NCBI GenBank assembly: GCA_034769895.1
Contig: CM068367.1
Location: 318,617,986-318,681,985 of the forward strand
Length of the DNA stretch: 64,000 nucleotides
Origin: Magicicada septendecula
Lineage: Eukaryota; Arthropoda; Insecta; Hemiptera; Cicadidae
Reading direction: 5' to 3'
Positions 43,535 through 55,277 of the stretch are shown here, piece by piece. Every line of letters begins with the position of its first letter. The stretch's first letter is position 1. The position numbers were made by a program, and so were the translations under genes. The notes beneath the pieces are model-generated. The model did not search any database. It saw only the letters and a list, made by a program, of their open reading frames with translations, and was not told the origin of the DNA.

Positions 43535-46500
43535 GAAAATACTTGCTAGTATTTTTATATTACAAATAAATAAATGTGTGTGTGTGTGTGTTTTACTACA
43601 CAAATATTCAAACATCTACACAAATATTCAAACATACTCATATACACATGCATACAAACACACGCAAGCACATACGTGGTCACATAAATCGTATGATAAC
43701 GCTAGTGGATGTGCATCACGAAACAGCTAATGTGCAGCTACCAGATATGACATTTAATTGCATTGAATCCATTATTAATCAGTCCGGCTGATGAACTATG
43801 TACGTTACGTGTTCATGTATAACCATAACTCAAGATGCGGCTAGATGAAGCCGCTAAGCTATCAAACCCGTTCACATTCATGCTCAACTAATTTCTGTCA
43901 AAATAGACAAAGCAAAAAAAAACTGTGTCTAAGCCCGATATTAAAACAATACAATGCTATAGCGTTTCTGTTCATAATCTGTTATAGCTTGTATACACCT
44001 ATGTTGCATCAAATAACATCCATCTGACGACGTTTTTTCAGTGAAGAAAAGTGTTTTTGGAAACGCTAGGAACACTAGGCGCAATAAGAGTTGTTTTTAA
44101 GTTTCTACCGTTGTCTTACAGTAGTCATCCAAACGTAACATCCAGTTTTAAGTTTCAGCAATTAATCAAAACTAATGCTTAATTTCCTGCATGTGTGAAG
44201 GTATGTAGATGCAGCTGCTTGAATGTACTGTACAAACAGGTGAGTTGGCGCGCCTTGTTCATTACCCTACTTCAGTGTATGTATGTACACTGTACCCAGC
44301 AAACAGGTGAAACAAACCTTGGTCTCTCTCTAACGCCAGCCAAAATTAGTCTTATCGTTCTGTCTATATTTCGCAGGTGTTTGCTACAAGAGCCTGTTTG
44401 CCTGTTAGTTAGTATGCAACGTATTATTTAATAATTCATTATCATTCTTTTAAATTAAAATAATACGACACATAAAATATAGCTTATGATATTGTACGTT
44501 AAGAAAATAGAATTACTAAACAATTTTATTAACACTGTTGTTGAGCTCAATTACACATTAATGTTAATCAATAATTTCTCCGTTCTCTCCCCTCCCCCTA
44601 TTCCTTTCTCTGTCTTTTTCTTTCTCTTTCTCGTTCATTCATAAACAGCACCGTAGCCCATTTTGTACTCATTTTATTACTTTTTAAAGATCGAATAATT
44701 GATAATAACCATTAATATATCAATTAATAACAGATAATTAATGAGGAAATTCAATTGAAACAGTAACTCATCTTTTATCATATAGACATTACGTCATCAT
44801 CATTTTGTGATAGCATTTCACATTGACATTGCGTCGATGTGTTTTTTTTAATGTATACTAGGTTTCTGCAGCACCGTACGTCGTTAGCAACCACTAAAGG
44901 AAGACAATAATAATTTCGTAAATATCAACGATACATAATTATACAGAACTAGGAGCAATAAATCGTTATATATTAGATTAAGTATTAGATTAAACATTAA
45001 CAAGACAGATAAATATACCTACAATATAATACAAGAAGTATAAATACGTAATAAATATGAAAACACATTAATCGTATAAGTAATAAGACTAGAATACGTA
45101 CTAGAAAATATGAAATGTTGAACATACAACATCCACTAAATTTGACAATTCCAAATTTATGTGTAGTTCATAACAGTGGTGTAGCTATATTTTTACATAA
45201 TAAATCGATACTGATGTTCCATCAATTATGCGGTTCTCTGTATGCATCAAGTAGTGTAACTTTACTACTACTGTACTAATAGGCTATAATATTAATGTTA
45301 TAGTAAAATCGTATGGAATTAAAGACGTAATGATATAGCTGGTTGGAAAGTAATATTAACGTTTCATATAGCATTTCAAGTACAATATCCAGAATATTCT
45401 ACCGTTAAGTTGTAATAGACTATAAATAATATTTAATTACTTTACAATAATTACAACGATTAGTATATTTGTTATTACGTATCAATATAATAATTTCCTG
45501 TCTTATTGGCAAATGCTGTTTATAATACACTATCAGTATATCCTTGTTCTGAAATTTTAAATAAACACAAAAAAAAAAAACGCCAAGAAAAGATCGGTGT
45601 ATAAAAAAATGACACTTCCATAGGAGCAGTGAAAGAGGCTTTATGTTTGAATCATTTACGTTTGATTAAACTTCCTCACCCAAGTGAATAGTCGAGGGTT
45701 TTTAATATTTTAACGTAACACGGTAAAGAAAGCGTTCCCGCACGGACGGTACTATAGCTTCAGTGTCAAAACTGAAGTAAGCCGATTATCAAATGATCCG
45801 ATCTAAAGCTTGTCAAAGTTTCTAAGCGTCAGGCAGGCTCTTTAAAGTAGCCGCCGGTGACCTATGTACTCAAGGAAAAAAAGCACGCAACCACAAAGAT
45901 TGTACATCAACAACCGGCCGAGCTTTATATATGATGGATATACTACCTGCACTAGAGGTTTTGAGTTTTTATTTATTTATTTTTTTTTTTTTTTGAAACA
46001 TTAATCATACCATTTTAAAACATATGATCATTTAAACATAAACTGCCTGTATATCACTGGCTATTAAGTATTAAAGAGATACTAAGATTTTGGTAAATGA
46101 AAATATAAATATATTATAACATAATTCTATAAAATTCTTGCTTTTAAATAAATTTAGTCCATCAACAGTACTCATCAACGGTAAAAGGGTAGGCCTATAT
46201 TTAACGCATTTCTGTTACACAACCACTACGCATGATCATAGATTTCCACTTATTTCACTTATTTATTATTTATGCTCAGTAGTGCCCATTCCTCCAAGGC
46301 CAATGGCGCAGTTCGCCCAGAATTTCTTACTCCAAGTTTCACCCCCAAAATTTCTCACCCCTCCAACAAGTTTCTCTCGATGCCTAAGCCTCAAATATAT
46401 TTCATAATAACTGTAGTAAAAACCTTAAAATATTTATTTTTATTCATTTATTTATACTACGTTATATATTTTGTCATTAAGACCATTAGAATTTAGTAAA

Positions 46501-47800
46501 CGATAAAACAATTCATTGAAATTTGAAAGTAAAAACTGTAAACTTCTTGACCACGTTGATTCAGCTTTCTATGCCCAATTTTTTTTCTTGTATAATCTTT
46601 AACATTTTATTAGTATAGAAACATTTTGATTTTTCAATATTTTATGAAAATTATCCCTTTTTTTAGGTTTAAGGGAAATAATAAGTAAAAATAAACATTT
46701 ACTTTTATTTTTACATGTGGTTATCAAAAATTGAATAGCATTACAGAAAATGAATAGAACTTCACTGATTGAAACAACGTCTTCGATTTTGTGTTTCAAT
46801 GCGAAACAAAACAAATCTTATCTATTTTGCTTTATCAGCTAAGCATTATCTATATGTTGAAAGGACGTAAGTATAACAGTTGTTTACCCAGCATTCTCAT
46901 GGCGAAACTTATGAAACTGAAATATGAAATATGAAACTGAAAATATGATGAAACTGAAATTTTCATCGGACATTAAGTGTATTTTGAGTGTTGTAAAGAT
47001 TATTAGAAAAAGCATGCTTGAGTCAAGAGTAATGAAAGTACGGATTCAAACAAAAATACAGATACAGATACAAAAAAGTACAGATAGTAACAAAAGTAGT
47101 AAACATAGTAAATAAGCAGTATGTACGAACCAGTATGTATTCTGTTTTCACGTAACTCTGTGTAATTTATATCTTAAACTTCAATTTAAATTTCGTGTCA
47201 CAAATATTGAGTGGTATTTAATAACCCGTAAATATATTCGAGGGGCGTAGCGTGCGGGAAAGGCCTTGTACATGGATGAGGTAATGGAAGAAGGTAATCA
47301 AGAGACTGTTTACAGAAAGGAAGAAACTGTAAGCTTATCAATTTGTGAGTTGAGGAGAAGAAGAGAGATATAACAAAAATATTTGTAAACAATTAAAATT
47401 TACTTTGCTTTTGTGTAGAATTGGAAGATAACAAAACTCCTTTTCGTGTTTTGTTTTGGCGTTTCCAGAGTGAATCAGCGCAGTGTATTAATGTACAAGA
47501 CGTCAAAATAGGCACTTCTTTAAACAAAATTTAGTAAACCTATCGGTTTCACACAGGACTTCCGTTTCCAAATCGTACTTTCCATACTTTTATTTGGATA
47601 TCTTTATTCAATTACATGCTTTCACAAACATATGATGTATATTTTTCTTCAAATGAATATTTTTATATATTAAAATTTTCTGAATTATAGTGTAACTATT
47701 CACTAATACGATGTTTTTAGCACATACGTAAAGAAAGGTTTATTAATATTCCACACAATTATAATGGTGTTAGTCATTAGCATTTAGACGTATTTATGAC

Positions 47801-47803
47801 GTA

Positions 47804-47845
<42 letters not shown>

Positions 47846-47850
47846 TGTAT
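47801..47850. repeat. (GT)n microsatellite
   Basis: About 50 bases of GT with two GTAT interruptions. Confidence 0.9.
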
Positions 47851-48101
47851 ACACGTCACACAGCTCTGAATTTAGTGGTAAAAACCAAATTCCCATATAC
47901 AGCTGTTATGTTGTAACACCGTAACAATATTACTATACTGTTTCACTTTGTAGTGTATAGACCGATGTTGTGTAAAGTATTGTATTATGTAGATTATGTA
48001 GTATTGTGTTATGTAAAGTTGTTGTGATGTAGATTTGGTTTGTTTATCACAGTAATAGAATTTTCTAGCTAACTACAAAGTACGTGGAAAAACAATATTT
48101 T

Positions 48102-48207
48102 TTACAAAGATTTTTTAAAAATATATAAAAGCTTGGTACGTTTCACAAACACTTGTGAAACGTACCAAGTGTTTATGTGTTTATATATTTTAAAAAACCT
48201 TTGTATT
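48102..48207. repeat. Near-perfect hairpin of about 106 bp
   Basis: The inner arms, 48132-48148 and 48153-48169, are perfect 17-bp reverse complements (CTTGGTACGTTTCACAA) around the loop ACAC. The outer arms, about 48102-48130 and 48181-48207 (TACAAAGATTTTTTAAAAAT against ATTTTAAAAAACCTTTGTA), pair with few mismatches. It could be a tiny fold-back/MITE or a transcribed hairpin; no clear target duplication was seen. Confidence 0.75.
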
Positions 48208-48602
48208 AATATATTTCACCAAGAGCTGAACGAGTCATCAATTAATATCGTGAATATTTTTTTAGTTTTTCAAACATTCTGCAGAATACTAGGGTAATTT
48301 CTATGAAAAACAGTAGTATGTCAATAGCCTATCCTGAACGAATAAAAAATAAAGTAATAATAATGATTACAGTTGTCAGATATGCGTTGTCGTTTTCGGC
48401 GAAATGTGGAATTAAGTCTTGAGATCCTGTACCGACAAAAATAGGAGTAACCAGATGCATTCGTTTTATCAAGAAAAACAAAATGTAAAGAGAGAATTGG
48501 TGATTCTAAATCGACTGTCCGTTTAAACATTACCGACAAGCAAAAATTTTATTTTTCAAAGTATGCGTGTAGATAGATATACAGACAGAAAGATGTACAG
48601 GC

Positions 48603-48688
<86 letters not shown>

Positions 48689-49349
48689 GTGTAAACACCA
48701 TTGGTGAAAACCATCTAATCTATAATCTATTCTATAGATTTCAAATCTGCAGTTAATTTGATCGCGACGGTGTCACAATAAATCGCTTCAATTGCATAGT
48801 ACATGGAAATGATAAACTAAGTGTGCACTGAATAACTGATACCAACAATGTTATTTCTAATTAAAAAAATCATTGTAGTAACAGTAATCTAAAATTTAAT
48901 TAAAAACTTCAGGGCTGTATTCACTATTGGTATATTTTAGTATTGTAGGCCTATTACAATTTATGCATTATTGTATTTACGTATTGTATTAACAATCCAA
49001 ATATAACGCGAGCGATACCAGTAACATTCTTAATGGTTAGACATAAATATTGTGAAGCCTATATCAATCAGAAATTAAAGAACATACAGCCTTATTGCGT
49101 CTGCTCAAACTTTTCTAAAGGCAGGTTTTTTGTTACCACCTAACAGCGTAAGGCTTTCTGCATAATGCATTATGATAATACAGTGGTCAGGCTATAATAA
49201 TAATACTAAAGAGGGGTATTGGTGGTGATGATGATGAAGATGATGGTGGTATACATTATACAATATAAAATCCGTATAAAATATAATATACAAAATATTT
49301 TGGTTTTACTCTAAAAAAAACAACAGTAAACCTGAACAGTTTGAAATCT
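48208..49349. other. No gene recognised
   Basis: AT-rich DNA carrying the TC microsatellite and a TAGGCCTA at 48946; no recognisable coding region before the retroelement fragment that begins near 49350. Confidence 0.55.
48608..48687. repeat. (TC)n microsatellite
   Basis: About 40 uninterrupted CT dinucleotides; polypyrimidine on one strand, so triplex-prone. Confidence 0.95.
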
Positions 49350-49998
49350 GAAGATCAAACCTGAAAATAGTTAATCGGTTTAAATATTTGGGATGTTGGA
49401 TTGTAGAAGATAAAGAAGAAATAAATGAAATAAGGAAAAGGATACGGGCCGCAAATAGAGCATACGTTTCATTGACAACTATATTCAAGACAAAGAATAT
49501 CCACCATCAGTACAGTGTCACATTATATAAAGTTATGTTCAGACCGATGATAACATATGGCAGCGAGACTTGGACTGTGAAGAAACGAGCCTGTAACATA
49601 GTTAATACCTCTGAAAGGAGAATATATGGACCAATCCAAGTCAATGGGATATGGAGAATACGTCACAATGACTAACTATACAAGCTACACGTATAAAGAC
49701 AATGATCTGGCCACCACCATAACCACCAACCGACTGCATAGATTGCAATGGGCAAGACACATCATTAGGATGGAAGGCAACCTAGGAAGGTACTGTTTAG
49801 TCAGATCGAGGGTAGAAGGCCTGTCGGAAAACCCAAGCATCGCTGGAGTGATAAGGGATGCTGATACTTTACTAAAATCAAAACGATGGACATCAATCGC
49901 CAAGGACAGGGAAAAATGAGGCGGATCATTATGGAGGCTAAGGTTGACTCCGAATCGTGCCGCCATAGAAAAAAATGTTGTTGTTGTTGTTTTAGTGT
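49350..49998 (+). pseudogene. Non-LTR retrotransposon RT C-terminal fragment
   Basis: It reads RFKYLGCWIVEDKEEINEIRKRI, LYKVMFRPMITYGSETW, a RRIYGPI...WRIRHND segment, then after a frameshift at about 49680 DLATTITTNRLHRLQWARHIIRM, LLKSKRWTSIAKDREK and, in another frame, RIIMEAKV. These are the thumb and C-terminal motifs of endonuclease/reverse-transcriptase elements of insects. It ends in a TGT-repeat tail (49976-49992). The start is truncated, the frame is broken at least twice, and I found no target duplication. Confidence 0.75.
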
Positions 49999-50014
49999 CA
50001 TTTATAGTGTGCAT

Positions 50015-50115
50015 GTCAAGATGTATTCCACTTACTTAAGACATGTTTCAGACTTTAAGTAGGCCTAATTATTTCTTGACCAGTCAACGAGTCAACGTGG
50101 CTGACGATGGGCGTA
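50015..50115. repeat. Left half of a Penelope-type inverted repeat and hammerhead-like motif
   Basis: GTCAAGATGTATTCCACTTA then AAGACATGTTTCAG (50015-50050) is the approximate reverse complement of the segment after the pogo element at 53048-53085. CTGACGA (50101-50107), T and GGGC (50109-50112) form the first half of a hammerhead-like core whose other half lies beyond the transposon. Confidence 0.6.
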
Positions 50116-50141
50116 GGGGAGACCGGAGCAGGTTTTCTATA

Positions 50142-50531
50142 GGGGCAAGTTTTCCAACGCGTAATAATTCCCGATGAACGGATAGAGCGCTCCACTTGAT
50201 GGAGTGGCAGACGCGGCAACACTGCCCGCACCTTATACGCCAGTTTCAGTTAGTTGGTTCCATGTGTCACGAGAGGAGGATCATTTTTGTTGTTTTTTCA
50301 TCGGTGAGTAAACTTTGAACATCATTAATTTTTCAGTGATAAAACTCACATGTATTAAACTACATGTTTTGTTGATACATACGTTGAAAGAGAAACTATT
50401 TCTGCATCTAGTGATGTGATTGCTTTTGTAAATAAATACCATCTTCATTATTTAAGGTTATGATAAAGTTCAAATATGGTGACGGGGCATGTTTTCCAAC
50501 AACACACGTTCTCGTTGAGAAAACTTGCCCC
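50142..50531. repeat. Left subterminal motif copies of the pogo element
   Basis: GGGGCAAGTTTTCCAA-type 16-mers at 50142-50158 (+), 50484-50500 (+, one change) and 50515-50531 (-, one change). Repeated subterminal motifs often bind transposase. Confidence 0.7.
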
Positions 50532-50796
50532 GGCCTGTGTTAGGTGGTTAAATAGTGTTACAAATTAAGATGTTTCAGTGCAATAACTAAATAACTGGCA
50601 ATAATGTTACACGTGAATGTAAAATTATGAAATAATAAAACTATTAGTGTGAATAAATGATACGGATGTAATATGTATTAATTAAGATTTAGGACTAAAA
50701 TTGTTTGAACATTTTGCAGATAGGCCTACTAAATTAAATAGAACAAAATATATCTACGATATTTATTATAAAATATCCTTTTTTTGCAGATTGATA

Positions 50797-52599
50797 ATGG
50801 TTCGCAACTATAAAAGGAAGACCGACAGAGCCACTTACAGCCGTGATCAAATAAATGCAGCTCTCGCAGCAGTTAGACAAGGAACTAGTGTTAGGCGAGC
50901 AGCCTTAGACTTTCGTATTGAACCTAGAACTTTGAACAACTATTGGAAGAAGTATAAGCCTACTTCGGAAGTTATCCCAGTAGTAGTGCCTCCAGAAATA
51001 GTGTCTACAGAAATAGTGCCTGCAGCAGTTGTGCCTCCGGCATTAGAGTCCTCTCTTGAAGTATCACAGCCTGAACCTCCCTCTCCAGAAGTAGACCTAC
51101 AACGTCCTGAAGTGCCATCTCTTGAAAAGCCACAGACTGAAGTGCTCCATCTTCAAGTGCTGCCTACAACGCCTCAACTGGTCATACCATGGATCGGTTA
51201 CACAAAAAACGAAGGATGATTGCTTTACGTCTTTTCTGAAAAGAAACAAAACACTCTCTATTAGGACCCCCCAGGCTACGAGCATGTCCCGAGCTATTAG
51301 CTTCAACAGGACAAATGTTGACATGTTTTTCACAAATTTGAAAATAATATTAGATCGGTTGAAGTTAGGGCCTAACGATATATGGAACATGGACGAAACA
51401 GGTATTACTACCGTTTAAAGCCAAACACGATAGTAGCACGCCGTGGATTCAAACAAATAGGCAAATTAACGTCGGCAGAAAGAGGCACATTAGTCACTGC
51501 AGCATATGCTGTAAATGCTGCTGGCAATAGCATTCCACCATTTATGTTTTCCCGAGACTCAAATTCCATGATCACTTTGCCAAGTTTGCTAAACACTTTG
51601 TGTCTTATGCACAATGCTCAAAACAAAATCCATGTCTACTACTGTTAGATAACCATGACTCCCATCTTTCTGCAGAAGCGCTGGATTATTTTAAGGACAA
51701 TGGCGTAACTCTGCTTTCTTTTCCCCCTCATTGTAGCCACAAGCTACAACCTTTAGACCGAGATGTATATGGCCCACTTAAAAAGCATATAAACAGTGCT
51801 TGTGATACTTGGATTTGTACTCATAAAAGGCCCATGACAATCTACGATATCCCATCTATTTTGGCTACAGCCACTCCCCAAGCAGTGACGCCAGTTAATA
51901 TTATGGCTGGGTTTCGAGTTTTGTGGATTTTCCCACTAAACACAAAATTTTTTACAGACACTGACTTTATGCCATCATACTTTAGTGATAGACCCCCTTC
52001 AGTACACCTAATCCAGTTGAACCCATTCCTAACCCGACTTCCGAACCAAAACAACTTAGTGGCTCCATAAGTTCTTCTCCATCCAGCCATCCTACCCCAA
52101 GCAATTCCCAAGCAGCAGTTCCTTCTACATCAAAACAACCCTTTCCTACTCCCGAAGAAGTCCGTCCTTTTGAGAAGGCAGCACCAAGGAAGGAAATAAA
52201 ACGCAGAAAGAAGAAAAGAATATCCGAAATTCTGACAGACACCCCAATAAAGAATATACTTAAGCTAGAACAGGAAATTAAAAAAAAATTGCTAAAGAAA
52301 CTGCTACAAAAGAGAAAAATAAAAAAAATATAAGAAAGAAACTGTTTGAGGAATTAACTAAAAAAGGAAAGAAAGTATCAAAGCCTAAAAAACAGAATGA
52401 AAGCAGTAGTGATGAGGAAGACGATGAAAACTGCCTTTGCATTTATTGTTTCGAATCTTTTGGGAATTCAAAGCCTAAAGAAAAGTGGGTTCAATGCACA
52501 ATATGCAAAAAATGGGCACATGAGGCATGTACAAATGGGGATTCCTTGTTTTTTGTTTGTGTTAATTGTGATAGCGATATTGATGCAGATTGTTTTTAA
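50797..52599 (+). pseudogene. pogo-type transposase with C-terminal PHD-like finger
   Basis: ATG 50797 opens a frame beginning MVRNYKRKTDRATYSRDQ, with a pipsqueak-type helix-turn-helix for terminal-repeat binding, followed by a Pro/Glu/Val-rich linker. The core lies in three frames: LSIRTPQATSMSRA...NVDMF and IWNMDETG (first catalytic Asp, about 51392), then GTLVTAAYAVNAAGNSIPPFMF, then LLLLDNHDSH (second Asp) and HCSHKLQPLD (third Asp). The region between PPFMF and the second Asp is shorter than usual for the family, suggesting an internal deletion of about 25 residues. The last part is a Ser/Pro/Lys-rich linker and a cysteine-rich finger (CLCIYC, WVQCTICKKWAHEAC, FVCVNC), ending at the stop 52597-52599. 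Frame changes near 51200, 51410, 51590, 52005 and 52290 make it a pseudogene. Confidence 0.85.
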
Positions 52600-52775
52600 G
52601 TAAAGGACTAAAACATCCAAACATCATGCAGAACTATGTGTTTTTTTAATAAAATCTAATTTTTAATTATTATTTTGATACAATGTATTCCTTCAAACAA
52701 AGTGTGTGGTAAAATAAATATTCTGGTTCTGAATTGAAAATTATATTTATTACCTGTTTTGACTCTTTAGAATAC

Positions 52776-53032
52776 TTGGAAAACTTGCCCCTACATGTTT
52801 TAAATATCTTGGAAAACTTGCGCCGCATACGGGGCAAGTCTTCCAACAAGACATGACTGGACTCTTTGCGATTTTTTTAATCATTCTATAGCAAGCTACT
52901 CATAATATGTGCACTAATGTGTAGTTTAAGATATAAGAAGAGGAATGATACCAAAAACTCAATAAAAAATTCAACTGAAAAAATTATAAAAAATAAATAA
53001 AAAAAAGTGGTAAAACATGCCCCGGTCTCCCC
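52776..53032. repeat. Right subterminal motif copies and right TIR of the pogo element
   Basis: Motif copies at 52776-52791 (-), 52809-52824 (-, one change) and 52831-52847 (+, one change), then the right terminal inverted repeat at about 53007-53032. This mirrors the left end. Confidence 0.7.
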
Positions 53033-53034
53033 TA

Positions 53035-53085
53035 CAGTTTAATGCCCGAAACATGTCTCAGGTAAGTTGAACACAACTTGACTTG
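53035..53085. repeat. Right half of the Penelope-type motif split by pogo
   Basis: After the TA duplication come CAGTTTAAT, GCCC (53044-53047) and GAAAC (53048-53052), then ATGTCTCAGGTAAGTTGAAC, which pairs with the left segment at 50015-50050. GCCC pairs with GGGC at 50109-50112. Confidence 0.6.
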
Positions 53086-54685
53086 TGCGTGATAAGTAAC
53101 ATTAATACTTTAATGCGTCAGGAAAAGTCCCTGTACTGAATACAAATGAATAATAATACTACTAACCGAGTTATATAGGCCTATAGACGATGCCGGAATA
53201 GAATTTGACGTTTTTTTGTCCTGGTGTCGTTCGTATGTTTTCGGTAAACATACTCGTTGTTTCTATTTACCACAGTTTATCCGTGTGTTAAGTAACTCAT
53301 TGAAATTTACGCATAGGAAAAATGGTCACAGAACATAAACTCGTATGAGTAGGTGATACCGGAATAAAGTGTTCATTGGACTTAGGAAAGTCGTGATACA
53401 GGCGTATGATTTGTTCCTGACAAATTCGAATGTGTTACTATATCGGAAACTATCGACGTATAGGCCTATTCAGCAATAAATGTAAATACAACATTTAAGA
53501 CGCGCTCACGCACACAGTGTAGATCCTATAGTAGACATACACAAACGAGCACTTGCCTGCGTGTGCGTAAGTGGATATTTTGTATTCGGGTACCGCGTAT
53601 TATTTTGTTGAACAACCAACGACTGTGAGCTGCATGTAATTAAATTATGTTCCGTGATTTACAAAAAGCTTAAAAGTGAAACTCAATGGCGAAGTTTGTG
53701 GTATATCGGATTAAGAATTTACAAACAGGATTAATAGCCAAGGCTGACGTGATTAGCATAAACCGGCGTGTAACCAACACTCGTATCGTATATGGATTTT
53801 TGACTAATTACCGGTACCGTAAGGAGAAAAATCTAGTCCGTGACATGTAAAACTCATTCATCTTACTGTCGGCCAGAAATATCCGATAACACCGCTAAAG
53901 TAATGGATTAATTGCTTTCATGTTTTGCATTAAAATAATTAGCTTCTCTGTAAAACGATCCGATCGCGGTTTATTTTTAGCACAGAAGTATATTAACATA
54001 TATACAGTATGTATACTGTGAACAAGGTTTGTAGACACAGCAGCGTTAGTAGGCCGTAATGATTACATGTAATTACCCCCTACGCCCATCCGTGTGACGG
54101 CAGGCCAACCCTCTTACCCTACGTCTCCGAATTCAAAGAATTTGTAAAGCACCCCCCTAACACTGCGCACCCCCGTCCTTAAGCTTTTTATTGTTCTTTC
54201 AAATTATTGTTCCCGATTCCTATATTCGGCTTTGTGGTTGTTCCTTAAAAATCTTGTTGATAATCTAAACAGTATGGATGCGATTTCTTCAAACGCTCTT
54301 TCCAAATAACTAATTTGAAATCAGTATTGTGGAGAAGAAAATATATAATTCATGTAAATCTGTTAATTTTTTGAAGTTCAGCACACAACAGTCCAAGTTC
54401 CGATCCGAAATAACTGTTTTGAGATATGACTATTTGTCACTTTCATATGAAGTAAAGAATTTGTGATTTTAAAAATGTACAGTGGGACAATATTAAAAGT
54501 CTAGGTTGTCTGACGTACACTATTATCTGTTAAAAAATAAGAAAACATTCCCATAAATCCAAATTCATCTTATAAGGTCGAATTCGAGTAACAAGCAATA
54601 TACCCATCGAGTAATGCTCGCTGGTCTTTCTTGTTTCAAACTAGCTAATCATAAAGTCTCATTGCACAACATCGTTTTGTAGAGT
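53086..54685. other. No gene recognised (inside duplicated unit)
   Basis: Non-coding, slightly more GC-rich than the rest; two TAGGCCTA palindromes (53176, 53461). A C-rich patch lies at 54075-54180. It is repeated at about 61311-62910. Confidence 0.55.
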
Positions 54686-55277
54686 TAATCTCTTCTTGTT
54701 ATACAATCTAGAATTAATTTTGGAAAGATGGCTATATCTACATTAAATGGAATCCTGTGTGATAAGCAAATTACAGCAGAAACTAAAACCAAAATATTTA
54801 AAGCAATTATTAGAAGTATCACGACTTACGGGTCAGAAGTTTAGACTACTAATAAACACACAAGAACAAAATTAATGACAGCAGAGATGGACTTTTGGAG
54901 ACGTTCGGCAAGAGTATCATCCAGTCGTGAGAAAATTAGGAATGAAGTCATTATGGACAGAATGAATGTGAAGAATTCAATTGTTGATTTTATCCAAACA
55001 AAAAAATTACAGCGGTATGGACATACGAAAAGAATGGCACAGAAAAGACTGCCAAGGAGATTTATGGAATGGACCCCATCAGGAAGAAAGGAAAGAGGAA
55101 GACCACCTATCACTTGGCTAGAAGAAATTCAGGCTATATTGAGGGAACGAGAAATTGAAGAAGATCTTTGGACAGACAAGCAGCAGTGGCAGATGAGAAT
55201 TCAATCACTTCTGTAATCTTTGGTTCCGGAAAATGTGTAAAAACTGTACAGCCGGGATAATAATAATCTCTTCTTGT
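54686..55277 (+). pseudogene. Non-LTR RT C-terminal fragment with 14-bp target duplication
   Basis: The body (54700-55263) reads ISTLNGILCDKQITAETKTKIFKAIIRSITTYGSEV, an in-frame TAG at about 54844, then TKLMTAEMDFWRRSARVSS, KLQRYGHTKRMAQKRLPRRF, KERGRPPITWLEEI and a DRQQW-like tail, stopping at 55216. This is the RT thumb and C-terminal tail of an insect non-LTR element, a different subfamily from the one at 27.5 kb. It ends in a TAA-repeat tail. TAATCTCTTCTTGT flanks it at 54686-54699 and 55264-55277. Confidence 0.85.

Larger units (their letters stand above)
42571..48101. other. Non-coding stretch, no gene recognised
   Basis: AT-rich DNA with short frames only (up to about 108 codons), none with a recognisable domain. 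Items listed separately: a hammerhead-like inverted repeat near 43.45 kb and a GT microsatellite. Pyrimidine-rich sequence lies at 44580-44640. Near 43096 a minus-strand CTGATGATGTATGGC...GTGCCAAGAA looks like a decayed hammerhead-like core. Confidence 0.55.
50116..53032 (+). mobile_element. pogo-family DNA transposon, inactive
   Basis: About 2.9 kb flanked by TA (50114-50115 and 53033-53034), the usual pogo/Tc1-mariner target duplication. The terminal inverted repeats begin GGGGAGACCGG and match for about 21 of the first 24 bases (left GGGGAGACCGGAGCAGGTTTT, right complement GGGGAGACCGGGGCATGTTTT). It encodes a degraded transposase with a pipsqueak-type N-terminus, a DDE core and a C-terminal zinc finger. 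A 16-base motif is repeated near both ends. The second half is duplicated at 59511-61257. Confidence 0.85.

Noticed and set aside
52397..52603. 68-codon hydrophobic frame (repeated at 60622-60828)
   Set aside because: It overlaps the cysteine-rich finger of the transposase in another frame; the finger frame fits the family.
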